Assembly: GCA_009917545.1 (NCBI GenBank)
Contig: QZDW01000006.1
Coordinates: 1-64,000, forward strand
Length of the DNA: 64,000 bases
Reading direction: 5' to 3'
From: a bacterium 1XD42-76
GTDB lineage: Bacteria > Bacillota > Clostridia > Lachnospirales > Lachnospiraceae
Numbering within the stretch: the stretch's first letter is position 1; each line of letters starts with the position of its first letter. A program made the position numbers and the translations under genes. This document shows, one piece after another, positions 32,714 to 40,896 of the stretch. The notes below the pieces were generated by a model. The model saw only the letters and a list, made by a program, of their open reading frames with translations. It did not search any database and had not been told where the DNA came from.

Positions 32714-32777
32714 AGGTAACATAGAAAACAAAAACGCGTTATTGTTTTTCAATAAAGAATAAAGGGAGGACAAGACC

Positions 32778-32960
32778 ATGAAGAAACGCAACGAAAATTA
32801 TACCCCGAAACAGCTTGAAGACGCTACAACTTTGATTACGCTTTTGGGGCGAGCTTCCGAGGATGAGCGTCGGACAGCGATTATTGCGGCCAACGCTTTT
32901 ATGATTGGTATGAGAGCAGCAAACAGCTTAAAAGGAACTCCGAAGAAACAGGAGGTATGA
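32778..32960 (+). CDS. Small early phage protein
   Basis: A 60-residue helical protein (MKKRNENYTPKQLEDATTLI, then TLLGRASEDERRTAIIAANA). The ATG follows AAGGGAGGAC. It is the first gene under the rightward promoter, where a Cro-like regulator would be expected, but no helix-turn-helix is obvious. Function unknown. Confidence 0.65.
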   Translation: MKKRNENYTPKQLEDATTLITLLGRASEDERRTAIIAANAFMIGMRAANSLKGTPKKQEV

Positions 32961-33047
32961 GGCATTGACACGGCAGAGCTTTGGCGGGCTGGCAGGTTGT
33001 CATAGTAAACATTTACGAGCAAACAAAAAATAGGAGGGAAACACAGC

Positions 33048-33623
33048 GTGAACAAACTGGAAATTGTATTAGACAGCCGAGAAGTGGCTGCAATGGTAGA
33101 CAAAGAACACAGCAAGTTGTTAAGAGATATTCGAACCTATATTGAACAGATGGATGAGGCTAACAAAAAGGCATTTGAGGAAGGAAAAGGAGCCGAAGCC
33201 AAAATTGGATTGGGCGATTTTTTCAAGGAATCCAGCTACTTAGATGCCAACAACCAGAGCCGTCCATGCTACCAGGTTACAAAGAAGGGTTGCGAATTTA
33301 TCGCCAACAAATTAACAGGAGTTAAAGGGACAGAATTTACGGTGCGCTATATTAACCGCTTTCACGAGATGGAGGATGCACTGGAAGGGGAAAGAAATAT
33401 TTACAAAGTAAAAGATACAAGCCTCGGAGAGATTACGAGCTTTGTCCGGGAGATGGATAAGGTCATGCGCGACCAGAACTCGCACCCTTCGGATATTGCG
33501 GAAGCATTCAAAGAAGTTTGTGGACAATTCGGCATAAAGCTCCCGAAAAATTTTGTCCGCGAACCACAAGTGATAGAAACAAATTATTTTCTTCCTTTTT
33601 CTGAAATAAGCGACTGCAATTAA
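33048..33623 (+). CDS. Rha-family phage regulatory protein
   Basis: A 191-residue protein with an N-terminal Rha domain: VLDSREVAAMVDKEHSKLLR at residues 7-26, and SSYLDANNQSRPCYQVTKKG followed by CEFIANKLTGVKGTEFTVRY near residues 64-105. Rha proteins are early phage regulators and sometimes antirepressors. It starts with GTG at 33048 after TAGGAGGG. The C-terminal 80 residues are unlike standard ANT or KilA-C domains. Confidence 0.85.
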   Translation: MNKLEIVLDSREVAAMVDKEHSKLLRDIRTYIEQMDEANKKAFEEGKGAEAKIGLGDFFKESSYLDANNQSRPCYQVTKKGCEFIANKLTGVKGTEFTVRYINRFHEMEDALEGERNIYKVKDTSLGEITSFVREMDKVMRDQNSHPSDIAEAFKEVCGQFGIKLPKNFVREPQVIETNYFLPFSEISDCN

Positions 33624-33635
33624 GGAGGGCGCCGG

Positions 33636-33800
33636 ATGATAAAACACATTTTAGCAGACGGTACGGAGCTTAAAAGCATAGAGGGGCGGACGATACCGCC
33701 GACCGGAAAAACCGAAGCCGTTTATAGATTGATTGCGGAGCTTCTCATAAGCTCCAGACCCAGCCGGGCAGCAGAGGAACCGAAAGCCAGCTGGGCATAG
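33636..33800 (+). CDS. Small conserved phage protein (54 aa)
   Basis: The ATG at 33636 follows AAGGAGGGCGCCGG, and the TAG is at 33798-33800. The sequence (MIKHILADGTELKSIEGRTI, then TEAVYRLIAELLISSR) matches a pattern often found in small early proteins of clostridial phages. There are no membrane segments. The gene fits between Rha and the large early protein with good spacing on both sides. Function unknown. Confidence 0.72.
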   Translation: MIKHILADGTELKSIEGRTIPPTGKTEAVYRLIAELLISSRPSRAAEEPKASWA

Positions 33801-33836
33801 GGGAGAAAAGAAACCAGGCAGACAAGGAGGGATTAG

Positions 33837-35579
33837 ATGGAATACCAGGACTTGAAAAGCGGCATAAGGAACCACTTAAACGACGCCGCCGAGGACTTCT
33901 TTATGGTTGGCTACTTCCTACGGCAGATCAGCGAAAACACGCTCTTCACGGAGGACGGCTATAAAAATATATGGGAGTTTGCAAAAGGGGAATACGGCTT
34001 AAGCACTTCCAGCGCAAGCCGCTTTATGGCAATTAACGCCCGCTTTTCCATTGACGGCGGGGAACACATGGCGGAGAAGTACATCGGAATGGGCGTAAGC
34101 AAATTACAGGAAATGCTGGGGCTTCCCGACGAGGAACTGGAGAAAGTAACACAGGAAACCACCGTAAGAGAAATAAGGGCAATGAAAAAGAAGCAGGAGG
34201 AACCGAAGTCATTTTTTGGACTTCCTAAAACAGTACGCCCGGAAGGTTCCTTACTTACCACACCCGGATGCGGCGACGGAAAATACGATTGTTTCAGTTG
34301 CGCCCGCCCTTGTGGCATACGGCAGGAAGAACGATACTGCAGGGACGCGCCGCTGGGGAACCCGTTTTTTTGCACCCAGATGAGCGAAGAAAAGCGGCTG
34401 GACATTGAAGCCGGGCTTTTCAGTAAAGAGTGCCAGTTTTTGAACATTGAAAACGCAGAAACCAGGGAGGGCGACCACGAGCCAACGCCCTGCTGCCAGA
34501 ATTGCGAAAATAAAACTTGCTTTTCCCGTTGCGACGTCGCAAAGAAAAAGGACGAGGACGAGCGGAAGAAAGCGCAGGCGGAGCTGCAGAAGCAGCAGAA
34601 GGAGGCTGAGGCGAAAAAGCCGGAACCTTCCGAACGCGATATAAAAGCCTTTTACGACTGGATCGGCATTAAGCACACGGACAACATAAGCGCCGACGAC
34701 TTGAAAGCGAGATACAGAAACGCGGGCGGCGGCGGAGCCTACGGCCTTAAAGATTACCAGGGAAGCGCCAGGGGAGTCCGGCTTAATTATAAGCGAGAGA
34801 TCACCTGGGTGCAGCTTGCGAAAAGATTTAAGGAGATCCAGGAGGCGGAGAAAGAGAAAGCCGACTTTGTAGAGCGGTCCAACGGAGCGCAGAAAAATGT
34901 CCGGGACCTTATTAAACAGCAGGAGGAAAAGCGGCAGCAGGAAGCTGAGGAAAAGAAAGCAGCCCAAAAGCTGAAGGAGGACGGCCGGCTTTTAAAGTTC
35001 TATAAAGATATTTATCCCAGCACCCGGCAGATCATAGCGCAGCGGGACAAGGCAGCCATAACGAAGGAACTTAAAACCTTATACGGCAGCACTTACGAAA
35101 GCGGAAAAGGCTGGACTTGTTACCCGGATAAGATCGTATTCAGAGATAAGCCGGAAGCGGAGCAGATACAGATCGCCTGGGGACGCTTCACAACGAAGCT
35201 GGTGGACCTTTTAGACCGCTTCCCGGAAACAGAAAGATCAATTCTTTCTGGGGACAATACCAGGCAGAAGGAGCCGGACATCATAGATGCGGACTTTCGG
35301 GAAGTTGAGGACGAACCGAGGGACGACCCGGCGCAGGAAGCAGCGGCAGCCAGGGACGAGCTGCAGGAGGAACCCATCACCCAGGAGCAGGATCCAGAAC
35401 CGGATCCGGAGGAATACGGCCGGCTTGACGTTGATTTACTTCTGGACAAGTACCGCCGGGACCTTAAGGCATACCACGAAGCAGACTGCCCGCCGAACAT
35501 GATTAAGACGCAGCGGATCCTGGTAGACGCTTTAGCCCTTTTACTTGAACAGATCGACCAGGGAGGTGCGGAGGATTGA
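33837..35579 (+). CDS. Large early phage protein with Cys-rich middle
   Basis: A 580-residue protein. Residues 1-125 are helical, and FFMVGYFLRQISENTLFTED and YGLSTSSASRFMAINARFSI recall DUF3102/ParB-like helix-turn-helix regions. Residues 150-240 carry paired Cys (CGDGKYDCFSCARPCG; CCQNCENKTCFSRCD) and probably bind zinc. A long charged coiled coil fills 240-410, and the end is acidic. A 14-bp palindrome shared with two other sites lies inside it at 34529-34542. Proteins like this occur in early regions of clostridial phages; the role is not known. Confidence 0.65.
   Translation: MEYQDLKSGIRNHLNDAAEDFFMVGYFLRQISENTLFTEDGYKNIWEFAKGEYGLSTSSASRFMAINARFSIDGGEHMAEKYIGMGVSKLQEMLGLPDEELEKVTQETTVREIRAMKKKQEEPKSFFGLPKTVRPEGSLLTTPGCGDGKYDCFSCARPCGIRQEERYCRDAPLGNPFFCTQMSEEKRLDIEAGLFSKECQFLNIENAETREGDHEPTPCCQNCENKTCFSRCDVAKKKDEDERKKAQAELQKQQKEAEAKKPEPSERDIKAFYDWIGIKHTDNISADDLKARYRNAGGGGAYGLKDYQGSARGVRLNYKREITWVQLAKRFKEIQEAEKEKADFVERSNGAQKNVRDLIKQQEEKRQQEAEEKKAAQKLKEDGRLLKFYKDIYPSTRQIIAQRDKAAITKELKTLYGSTYESGKGWTCYPDKIVFRDKPEAEQIQIAWGRFTTKLVDLLDRFPETERSILSGDNTRQKEPDIIDADFREVEDEPRDDPAQEAAAARDELQEEPITQEQDPEPDPEEYGRLDVDLLLDKYRRDLKAYHEADCPPNMIKTQRILVDALALLLEQIDQGGAED
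34529..34542. repeat. 14-bp palindrome TTGCGACGTCGCAA, site 1 of 3
   Basis: Perfect palindrome inside the large early gene (the codons read CDVAK). Identical sites are at 49320-49333 and 57459-57472. Three exact copies of a 14-mer in 34 kb are unlikely by chance. Confidence 0.6.
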
Positions 35580-36202
35580 CGATACGAGAGCGCAGGAGGC
35601 GACGAAGGCGGCAGCGGCTTATAAAAAGGCTTGCAGCCGCCGGGCTTATTCTTTCAGCAGTTGGCGGCGCTGCGTTTGTCATTATCGCCGCTACGGGCCA
35701 CCAGGAAGCCACAGAGCCGCCTTTTACACATACGGTCGAGGAAATCCCCACCGCAAGCCCAGAAGCCACGACAGAGCCTACCACAGCCCCGCATAGAGGG
35801 CAAGATTTAGGATGGAGCGCAAATGAGGAATACATAGCAGCACGGATGGCAATGGCGGAGGCAGAGGGCGAGGACACCGAAGGAAAAGCCCTTGTTATTC
35901 TGGTTATTTACAACCGGACAAGATCCGGAAAATTCCCGGACACCGTAAAGGGCGTCATTTCCCAGCGTAACGCCTTTACTTCCTACCATAACGGAAGATA
36001 CGAGGCAGTCAAGCCAGATGCGGACTGCTGGGCAGCCCTTGACTTGATACAGGAAACGGGCTGGGACGAAAGCCAGGGGGCGCTGTACTTTGAGCGAACG
36101 CCGGAGGACGGGGAAAGCAGCTGGCACAGCCGGAACCTTGAACGGCTTTTCATACACGGGAACCATACTTTTTATACAGAGAAGGAGGCGAAAGACCCTT
36201 GA
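35576..36202 (+). CDS. SleB-like cell wall hydrolase, membrane-anchored
   Basis: A 208-residue protein starting with TTG at 35576, overlapping the previous stop (TTGA). A very basic N-terminus is followed by one membrane helix (LAAAGLILSAVGGAAFVIIA, about residues 19-38), then a Thr/Pro linker. A hydrolase_2 domain begins near residue 85 (ARMAMAEAEGEDTEGKALVI), with FPDTVKGVISQRNAF typical of SleB/CwlJ-type enzymes. It should act on peptidoglycan outside the membrane. Its early position is unusual for a lysis enzyme. Confidence 0.82.
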   Translation: MTIRERRRRRRRQRLIKRLAAAGLILSAVGGAAFVIIAATGHQEATEPPFTHTVEEIPTASPEATTEPTTAPHRGQDLGWSANEEYIAARMAMAEAEGEDTEGKALVILVIYNRTRSGKFPDTVKGVISQRNAFTSYHNGRYEAVKPDADCWAALDLIQETGWDESQGALYFERTPEDGESSWHSRNLERLFIHGNHTFYTEKEAKDP

Positions 36203-36576
36203 AGATGGCAATGAAGGACGGGCAGATCCTTATAAAAGATGCCGATAACACGCAATTCACGATTATTAAGAGCTGGAGCAAAATGAAGTGGAGCAGGGCG
36301 GAGCGGATGTTTTACGGACCGGCAGAAATTGAGCTTTTAAACAAGCTGGCCGGGATAGTACGGCTTCCGGGGCCCATTGAGGCGGAGCGGCAGCGGCTTA
36401 ACGAGATCGCCCAGGCAGTAGACGCAGAGCGGATGAAAACGGACCCGGAGCCACTTTATAAGTACCCGGTCAAGTTTCCGCTTTTCAAGCACCAGACCAG
36501 GGCGGCAAACATGGCGCTTATTACCTTCGGTTTAGTTCCGCCGCCGGGGAAGGAGGCGGAGCATGGAAGCACTTAA
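36199..36576 (+). CDS. N-terminal part of a split SNF2-type phage helicase
   Basis: A 125-residue protein. The first 100 residues (FTIIKSWSKMKWSRAERMFY; LLNKLAGIVRLPGPIEAERQ) and then YPVKFPLFKHQTRAANMALI resemble the N-terminal extension and Q-motif of phage SNF2 helicases. It stops just before the Walker A region. The Walker A and the rest of the helicase are in the separate gene at 37090, with one unrelated gene between. The start overlaps the previous gene by 4 bases. Confidence 0.65.
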   Translation: MKMAMKDGQILIKDADNTQFTIIKSWSKMKWSRAERMFYGPAEIELLNKLAGIVRLPGPIEAERQRLNEIAQAVDAERMKTDPEPLYKYPVKFPLFKHQTRAANMALITFGLVPPPGKEAEHGST

Positions 36577-37078
36577 CCAGAAGGAGCAGGCGCACGACCC
36601 AGCGAGCATCTGGTGGGGCGATACGGAAGCCCTTACCGAAGCTATTAAGGCTTTAAGCCTTGATATAGATAAAAACCAAAAAGGAGATATGAACATGACG
36701 AGCAAAGTGAAAGTAACCATTGTAGCACACGACGGAACCACGAAGGAGATTACCGGAGATACGGCTATTTGTTTCACCGTATCCAAGGCGGCGGAGTTTT
36801 TGAGCGGAAAAGCAAAAATCATTGATGCAAATGAGGCTTTTGTAGGGCATGACATCCCGGATCCGCTTTTCGCCGTAACCATGGGAAGCCTGGTCGGTTC
36901 CTTGATTAAGGCACGGCAGAAAGAAAGACCTATGGCGGCAGCCTTTACCCTTCACGAAGTAAGCCGGATATTAGAGGCGAAAAGTAAGTCGCTGGTTGGC
37001 GGAGCTTCGGATCACCAGAAGGAAGCAGAGCTGGAGAAGGCCATAGAAGAAATTTTAAAAGCCGTATTTACCAGATAG
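36563..37078 (+). CDS. Hypothetical phage protein lying between helicase halves
   Basis: From the ATG at 36563 (after AAGGAGGCGG) this is 171 residues and overlaps the upstream gene by 14 bases. A second start at 36695, 8 bases after AAGGAG, would give a 127-residue protein beginning MTSKVKVTIVAHDGTTKEIT. This C-terminal unit (GDTAICFTVSKAAEFLSGKA; FAVTMGSLVGSLIKARQKER) looks self-contained. No family was recognised. Its location inside the helicase gene pair is notable. Confidence 0.6.
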   Translation: MEALNQKEQAHDPASIWWGDTEALTEAIKALSLDIDKNQKGDMNMTSKVKVTIVAHDGTTKEITGDTAICFTVSKAAEFLSGKAKIIDANEAFVGHDIPDPLFAVTMGSLVGSLIKARQKERPMAAAFTLHEVSRILEAKSKSLVGGASDHQKEAELEKAIEEILKAVFTR

Positions 37079-37089
37079 GAGGCAGCAGG

Positions 37090-38454
37090 ATGGCAAAGAC
37101 ACAGCAGGCCGCCCAGGGTAAAGGCTTCGGGCTTTTATTTGAGATGGGCTGCGGAAAAACATTAACAGCGATTGCAATCGCCGGGGCCGCCTACGAAAAG
37201 GGAGAAATTGAAAAGGTTTTAGTAGTTGCGCCAACTTCGGTCTGCAGCGTTTGGCCGAAGGAATTTAGCGACTACGCAAACTTTAAATACAAGGTAAACG
37301 TACTTTTAGGCGATAAGAAGAAACGCCTGCAGGAATTGGAAGCCCTTAAGAATTTCCCTTTTAAGGCTTTGAAGGTTGCGGTCATTAACTACGAAAGTAC
37401 CTGGCGAGAGGGGCTTTTTGAGGCGTTGATCGATTGGAAGCCCGATCTTGTTATAGCGGACGAGAGCCAGCGCATCAAGACCCACGATGCCGAACAGAGC
37501 AAGGCAATGCACCAGATCGGGGACGTTGCGAAGTATAAACTTATTCTTTCCGGGACCCCGGTGCAAAACGACGCTATCGACCTTTTCAGCCAGTACCGAT
37601 TTTTAGACCCTACAATCTTCGGCTGGAATTATTACGCTTTCCGCAACCGCTACGCTATCATGGGCGGCTTTAACCGAAAGCAGATTGTATGCTATAAGGA
37701 TTTAGACCAGCTTATCCAGAAGGAGCATAGCATAGCTTACCGGGTAACGAAGGACGAGGCCCTGGACCTTCCCGAACAAACATTTTTAACCCGGTATATT
37801 CAGCTTGCAGGCAAGGAAAAGCAGCTTTACGACAAGATCAAAAAAGACAGCTTCGCAGAGCTGGAGAACGGCGGCATGATTACAGCCCCGACCGTACTTA
37901 CAAAACTTCTGAGGTTGCAGCAGTTCACGGGCGGCTTTATCCAGGCAGACGAAGGAGTCAAGCCGGAGCTTGTTTTTAAAGGCAAGCTAAACGCCCTGGA
38001 GGATATTTTAGAGGATTATGTTATAGGCGAGGGAAAGAAGCTGGTGGTGTTTTGCCGCTTCCGCCCGGAGATTGACTTGATACAGAAGCTCCTGGAAAAG
38101 AAAAAGATACAGTACCGGAGCATATACGGCGACATCAAGATCGACGACCGGGGGCCGATTGTAGCAGACTTCCAGAAAGATCCGGAAATAAATGTATTCC
38201 TTGCCCAGATTGACACCGCCGGGCTGGGTATTACCTTAACCGCCGCTGATACCTGCGTCTACTACAGCGAAAATTTTAACTACGCAGCTTACAGCCAGAG
38301 CCTGGCCAGGATCCACAGGATAGGACAGCGGAACGTATGCACCTATATACATCTTGTAGTAGAGAAAACCGTAGACGAGGTTATCTTAAAGGCGCTTTCC
38401 AAGAAGGAGGATCTTGCAAAAACCATTGTGGACGATTGGAGGCAGTATTTTTAA
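37090..38454 (+). CDS. SNF2/DEAD-like phage helicase, main part
   Basis: A 454-residue protein with Walker A LLFEMGCGKTLTAIAIAG near residue 14-31, a VIADESQRIK motif II (DESQ rather than DEAH), LILSGTPVQNDAIDLFSQYR motif III, and a C-terminal helicase domain ending in SLARIHRIGQRNVCTYIHLV (motif VI). This is the SNF2-type translocase plan. The Q-motif region is encoded separately at 36199-36576. Such proteins occur in early replication/recombination modules of phages. Confidence 0.88.
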   Translation: MAKTQQAAQGKGFGLLFEMGCGKTLTAIAIAGAAYEKGEIEKVLVVAPTSVCSVWPKEFSDYANFKYKVNVLLGDKKKRLQELEALKNFPFKALKVAVINYESTWREGLFEALIDWKPDLVIADESQRIKTHDAEQSKAMHQIGDVAKYKLILSGTPVQNDAIDLFSQYRFLDPTIFGWNYYAFRNRYAIMGGFNRKQIVCYKDLDQLIQKEHSIAYRVTKDEALDLPEQTFLTRYIQLAGKEKQLYDKIKKDSFAELENGGMITAPTVLTKLLRLQQFTGGFIQADEGVKPELVFKGKLNALEDILEDYVIGEGKKLVVFCRFRPEIDLIQKLLEKKKIQYRSIYGDIKIDDRGPIVADFQKDPEINVFLAQIDTAGLGITLTAADTCVYYSENFNYAAYSQSLARIHRIGQRNVCTYIHLVVEKTVDEVILKALSKKEDLAKTIVDDWRQYF

Positions 38455-38456
38455 CC

Positions 38457-39230
38457 ATGAAATATATAGCAAGTTGGAGCGGCGGCAAAGACAGCACGAC
38501 AAGCATAATATTAGCGCATGAACACGGAGAACCACTCGATCTTATTATTTTTTCAGAAGTAATGTTTGACGAGTACACAAGCGGGGAACTGCCGGAACAC
38601 ATTAACTTTATAAAAAAACAGGCAATACCGCGCTTTGAGGAATGGGGATACGAAGTAAAAATATTGCGCGCCAGCTTGAACTATATGGACATTTTCATGC
38701 GAGAGCCTACAAGGGGGAAGCGTTTCGGAACAGGGATGAAAACGGGCTTTCCAATGGCAGGCAGGTGTCAAATAAATAGGAGCGTAAAAGTAAAACCAAT
38801 AAAAGATTTTTTCAAAACCGTTGATTACGAATATACGCAGTATATAGGAATGGCAGTTGACGAACCAGTGAGGCTTGAAAGAGTTGTTAAAACAGATAAC
38901 CAGATTTCATTATTACAAAAATACGGTTATACAGAAAAAATGGCCTTCGATTTGTGCGAGAAATACAATTTATTATCGCCTATATACGAATTTGCACCGA
39001 GGGGCGGCTGTTGGTTTTGCCCGAACGCAAGGCTGGCGGAATTGAAGCACCTAAGAACACATTACCCCGATTTGTGGAAAAAACTTCTTGACTTAGAAAA
39101 CGAAAAAAACCTAATAGGGAATGTTTGGAACACATTGACTCATACAAGCATACACGACATGGAAGAGCGTTTTTATTGGGAAGATAGGCAGGTAACATTA
39201 TTTGATTATATAGGGGGTGCGGATAGTTGA
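38457..39230 (+). CDS. PP-loop / PAPS reductase-like protein
   Basis: The frame is open from 38337, but the family starts at the ATG at 38457: KYIASWSGGKDSTTSIILAH, the SGGKDS PP-loop that binds ATP. It continues through GTGMKTGFPMAGRCQINRSV and ends with a Cys pair in FAPRGGCWFCPNARLAELKH, as in phage PAPS-reductase-like proteins. Adenylation chemistry is expected; DNA or nucleotide modification is a common suggestion. The gene is clearly more AT-rich than its neighbours, a sign of separate acquisition. Confidence 0.8.
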   Translation: MKYIASWSGGKDSTTSIILAHEHGEPLDLIIFSEVMFDEYTSGELPEHINFIKKQAIPRFEEWGYEVKILRASLNYMDIFMREPTRGKRFGTGMKTGFPMAGRCQINRSVKVKPIKDFFKTVDYEYTQYIGMAVDEPVRLERVVKTDNQISLLQKYGYTEKMAFDLCEKYNLLSPIYEFAPRGGCWFCPNARLAELKHLRTHYPDLWKKLLDLENEKNLIGNVWNTLTHTSIHDMEERFYWEDRQVTLFDYIGGADS

Positions 39231-39400
39231 TTGAGGCTATAAAAGTAACCCGGAGGCTTGACAAGGGGCGCTTAAACCTTCCGAGAGATTTTAGGGAGGC
39301 TGCAGGCTTCGATCCGTTTCAAGAGGTAAGCGTAGCCCTTGCAGACTTTGAAGGGGAAAAGGTTTTTATTATAGCAAAAAGGAAGGAGGAACCGAAGTGA
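39227..39400 (+). CDS. AbrB/MazE-like small protein
   Basis: Starts with TTG at 39227 after GGGGGTGCGG, ends with a TGA at 39398, and encodes 57 residues. KVTRRLDKGRLNLPRDFREA matches the swapped-hairpin AbrB/SpoVT pattern used by transition-state regulators and antitoxins. No toxin partner is next to it. It overlaps the preceding stop, so it is co-translated. Confidence 0.65.
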   Translation: MIEAIKVTRRLDKGRLNLPRDFREAAGFDPFQEVSVALADFEGEKVFIIAKRKEEPK

Positions 39401-39570
39401 AGTTAAACGGGGTATACAGCAGACCGCTGAAAGAAGTTATTGAAGAATTGGAGCTTTCAAACATGGAAGTCCATTCAGACGAGGGCGGCAATGTAAAGGC
39501 GATTGAGCTTAAATATACGGAGAAGAAACCGGAGCCGGAACCAAAAAAAACAATGAATAGCCCGTGGTAA
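39397..39570 (+). CDS. Small phage protein (57 aa)
   Basis: Starts with GTG at 39397 in a GTGA overlap, preceded by AAGGAGGAACC, and ends with a TAA at 39568. LNGVYSRPLKEVIEELELSN is followed by a Pro/Lys-rich tail. It is too short for family assignment. The coding frame is supported by the overlap and by phage-like codon use. Confidence 0.6.
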   Translation: MKLNGVYSRPLKEVIEELELSNMEVHSDEGGNVKAIELKYTEKKPEPEPKKTMNSPW

Positions 39571-39586
39571 GGAGGGAGGCATAGCC

Positions 39587-39643
39587 ATGTTGAGAACACC
39601 GAGCAAGAATCTGGTACCGGAACCGCATGAACGCTATTTTTAA
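39587..39643 (+). CDS. Possible 18-residue leader peptide of the DNA methylase
   Basis: An ATG at 39587 follows the strong site AAGGAGGGAGG and reads 18 codons (MLRTPSKNLVPEPHERYF) to a TAA at 39641. The methylase ATG at 39627 lies inside this frame and has no ribosome site of its own. Translation of the short peptide could therefore feed ribosomes to the methylase. This is inference from layout. Confidence 0.45.
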   Translation: MLRTPSKNLVPEPHERYF

Positions 39644-40439
39644 GTACCCAGGAAGTAAGTGGAGCGTTGCGAAGTGGATTATTGATTTTTTCCCAGAGCA
39701 TCACAGCTATTTAGAACCATTTGCCGGAAGCCTTGCGGTATTGATGAATAAGCCACGAAGCCATATAGAAACCGTAAACGATTTAGATGGGAACGTCGTA
39801 AACCTTTTTCATTGGATAAGGGATGACCCGGAGAAGCTGGCGCATGAAATTTATTTTACCCCATATTCCCGGCAGATTTACGACGAAGCCTTTCAAGCGG
39901 TACCAGAGGACAGCCTGCAGAAAGCAGTAAATTTCTATATACGGCTTAATATGGGCCACGGCTTCCGAACAAACGGCGAAAAGGTCGGATGGAAAAACGA
40001 CATCCAGGGAAGGGAACGCGCCTACGCTTCCAGGGACTGGGTAACGCTTCCGGACAGAATTATGGAGGCGGCAGAGCGGCTTCGGGGTGTACAGATTGAG
40101 TGTAAGCCAGCTATTGAGGTTATAAAGCGTTTCAACTTTGGGAACGTCCTTATATACGCTGACCCGCCTTACATTCTTTCCACCAGACACGGAAAGCAGT
40201 ACAGGCACGAGATGGACGATGCGGATCACGAGCAGCTCTTACTTGCATTATTGGCGCATAAAGGGCCGGTATTATTAAGCGGCTACGATAACGAGTTATA
40301 CAACGAACTTTTAAAAGGCTGGTACCGGAAGGAAACTACAACTTATTCCCAGGTTTGCAGTAAAAAGCGGGAAATATTGTGGATGAATTTCAGGCCAGCA
40401 GAAACAAAACAACTTACATTATTCGGATTGGAGGAATAA
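39627..40439 (+). CDS. DNA adenine methylase (D12 class, Dam-like)
   Basis: A 270-residue protein. Motif I is KYPGSKWSVAKWIIDFFPEH then YLEPFAGSLAVL, and the catalytic motif IV is IYADPPYILSTR near residue 178. It belongs to the MethyltransfD12 family, which methylates adenine N6, often at GATC-like sites; the target here is unknown. It has no cognate restriction enzyme nearby, so it is an orphan phage methylase that may protect phage DNA. Confidence 0.9.
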   Translation: MNAIFKYPGSKWSVAKWIIDFFPEHHSYLEPFAGSLAVLMNKPRSHIETVNDLDGNVVNLFHWIRDDPEKLAHEIYFTPYSRQIYDEAFQAVPEDSLQKAVNFYIRLNMGHGFRTNGEKVGWKNDIQGRERAYASRDWVTLPDRIMEAAERLRGVQIECKPAIEVIKRFNFGNVLIYADPPYILSTRHGKQYRHEMDDADHEQLLLALLAHKGPVLLSGYDNELYNELLKGWYRKETTTYSQVCSKKREILWMNFRPAETKQLTLFGLEE

Positions 40440-40441
40440 AA

Positions 40442-40891
40442 GTGGCAGATATTTTTACATTGATTGACGAATATAAGGAGTTGCTGGACGAGAAGGACCG
40501 GCTTAAGGACGCCACCACGGAAAACAATAAGACCCTGGAGAAAAAGCGCAACGAGCTGGCGCAGGCTATGATCGATGCAGAAAGCCCGAAGGTAAGCCGG
40601 GGCGGCTTCCTTTACAGCTTGCAGGATAAGACCAAGTATAACAAGATCGGCGGATGCGACGAGGAGGCCTTCTTTTCTACCCTTGAGGAACATGGCCTGG
40701 GGGATATTATTAAGCGAACCGTAAACACGCAGACTTTAAACGGAGCTATGGCCAATCTTGTGGATGAGAACGACGGCGAGCTGCCGGAGGACTTCGAGGA
40801 GTTTGTAAAACCCTACCAATATTATGATGTAGCCAAGAGGGTGGAAACCAATAAGGCGGCGAAAAACGCCAAGCAGAAAAAGGAGGGATAA
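40442..40891 (+). CDS. Hypothetical early phage protein, coiled coil
   Basis: A GTG at 40442 follows TTGGAGGAATAAAA and fits better than the ATG upstream inside the methylase gene. The product is 149 residues, with an N-terminal coiled coil (TLIDEYKELLDEKDRLKDAT; NKTLEKKRNELAQAMIDAES) and a small domain (LEEHGLGDIIKRTVNTQTLN). It is tightly linked to the next genes. Phage replication modules often contain such accessory proteins; function unknown. Confidence 0.65.
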   Translation: MADIFTLIDEYKELLDEKDRLKDATTENNKTLEKKRNELAQAMIDAESPKVSRGGFLYSLQDKTKYNKIGGCDEEAFFSTLEEHGLGDIIKRTVNTQTLNGAMANLVDENDGELPEDFEEFVKPYQYYDVAKRVETNKAAKNAKQKKEG

Positions 40892-40896
40892 GGCTC

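Noticed and set aside
34251-34967. 238-codon minus-strand frame
   Set aside because: Antisense to the large early protein; the Leu/Phe-rich product mirrors Lys/Glu codons of the real gene.
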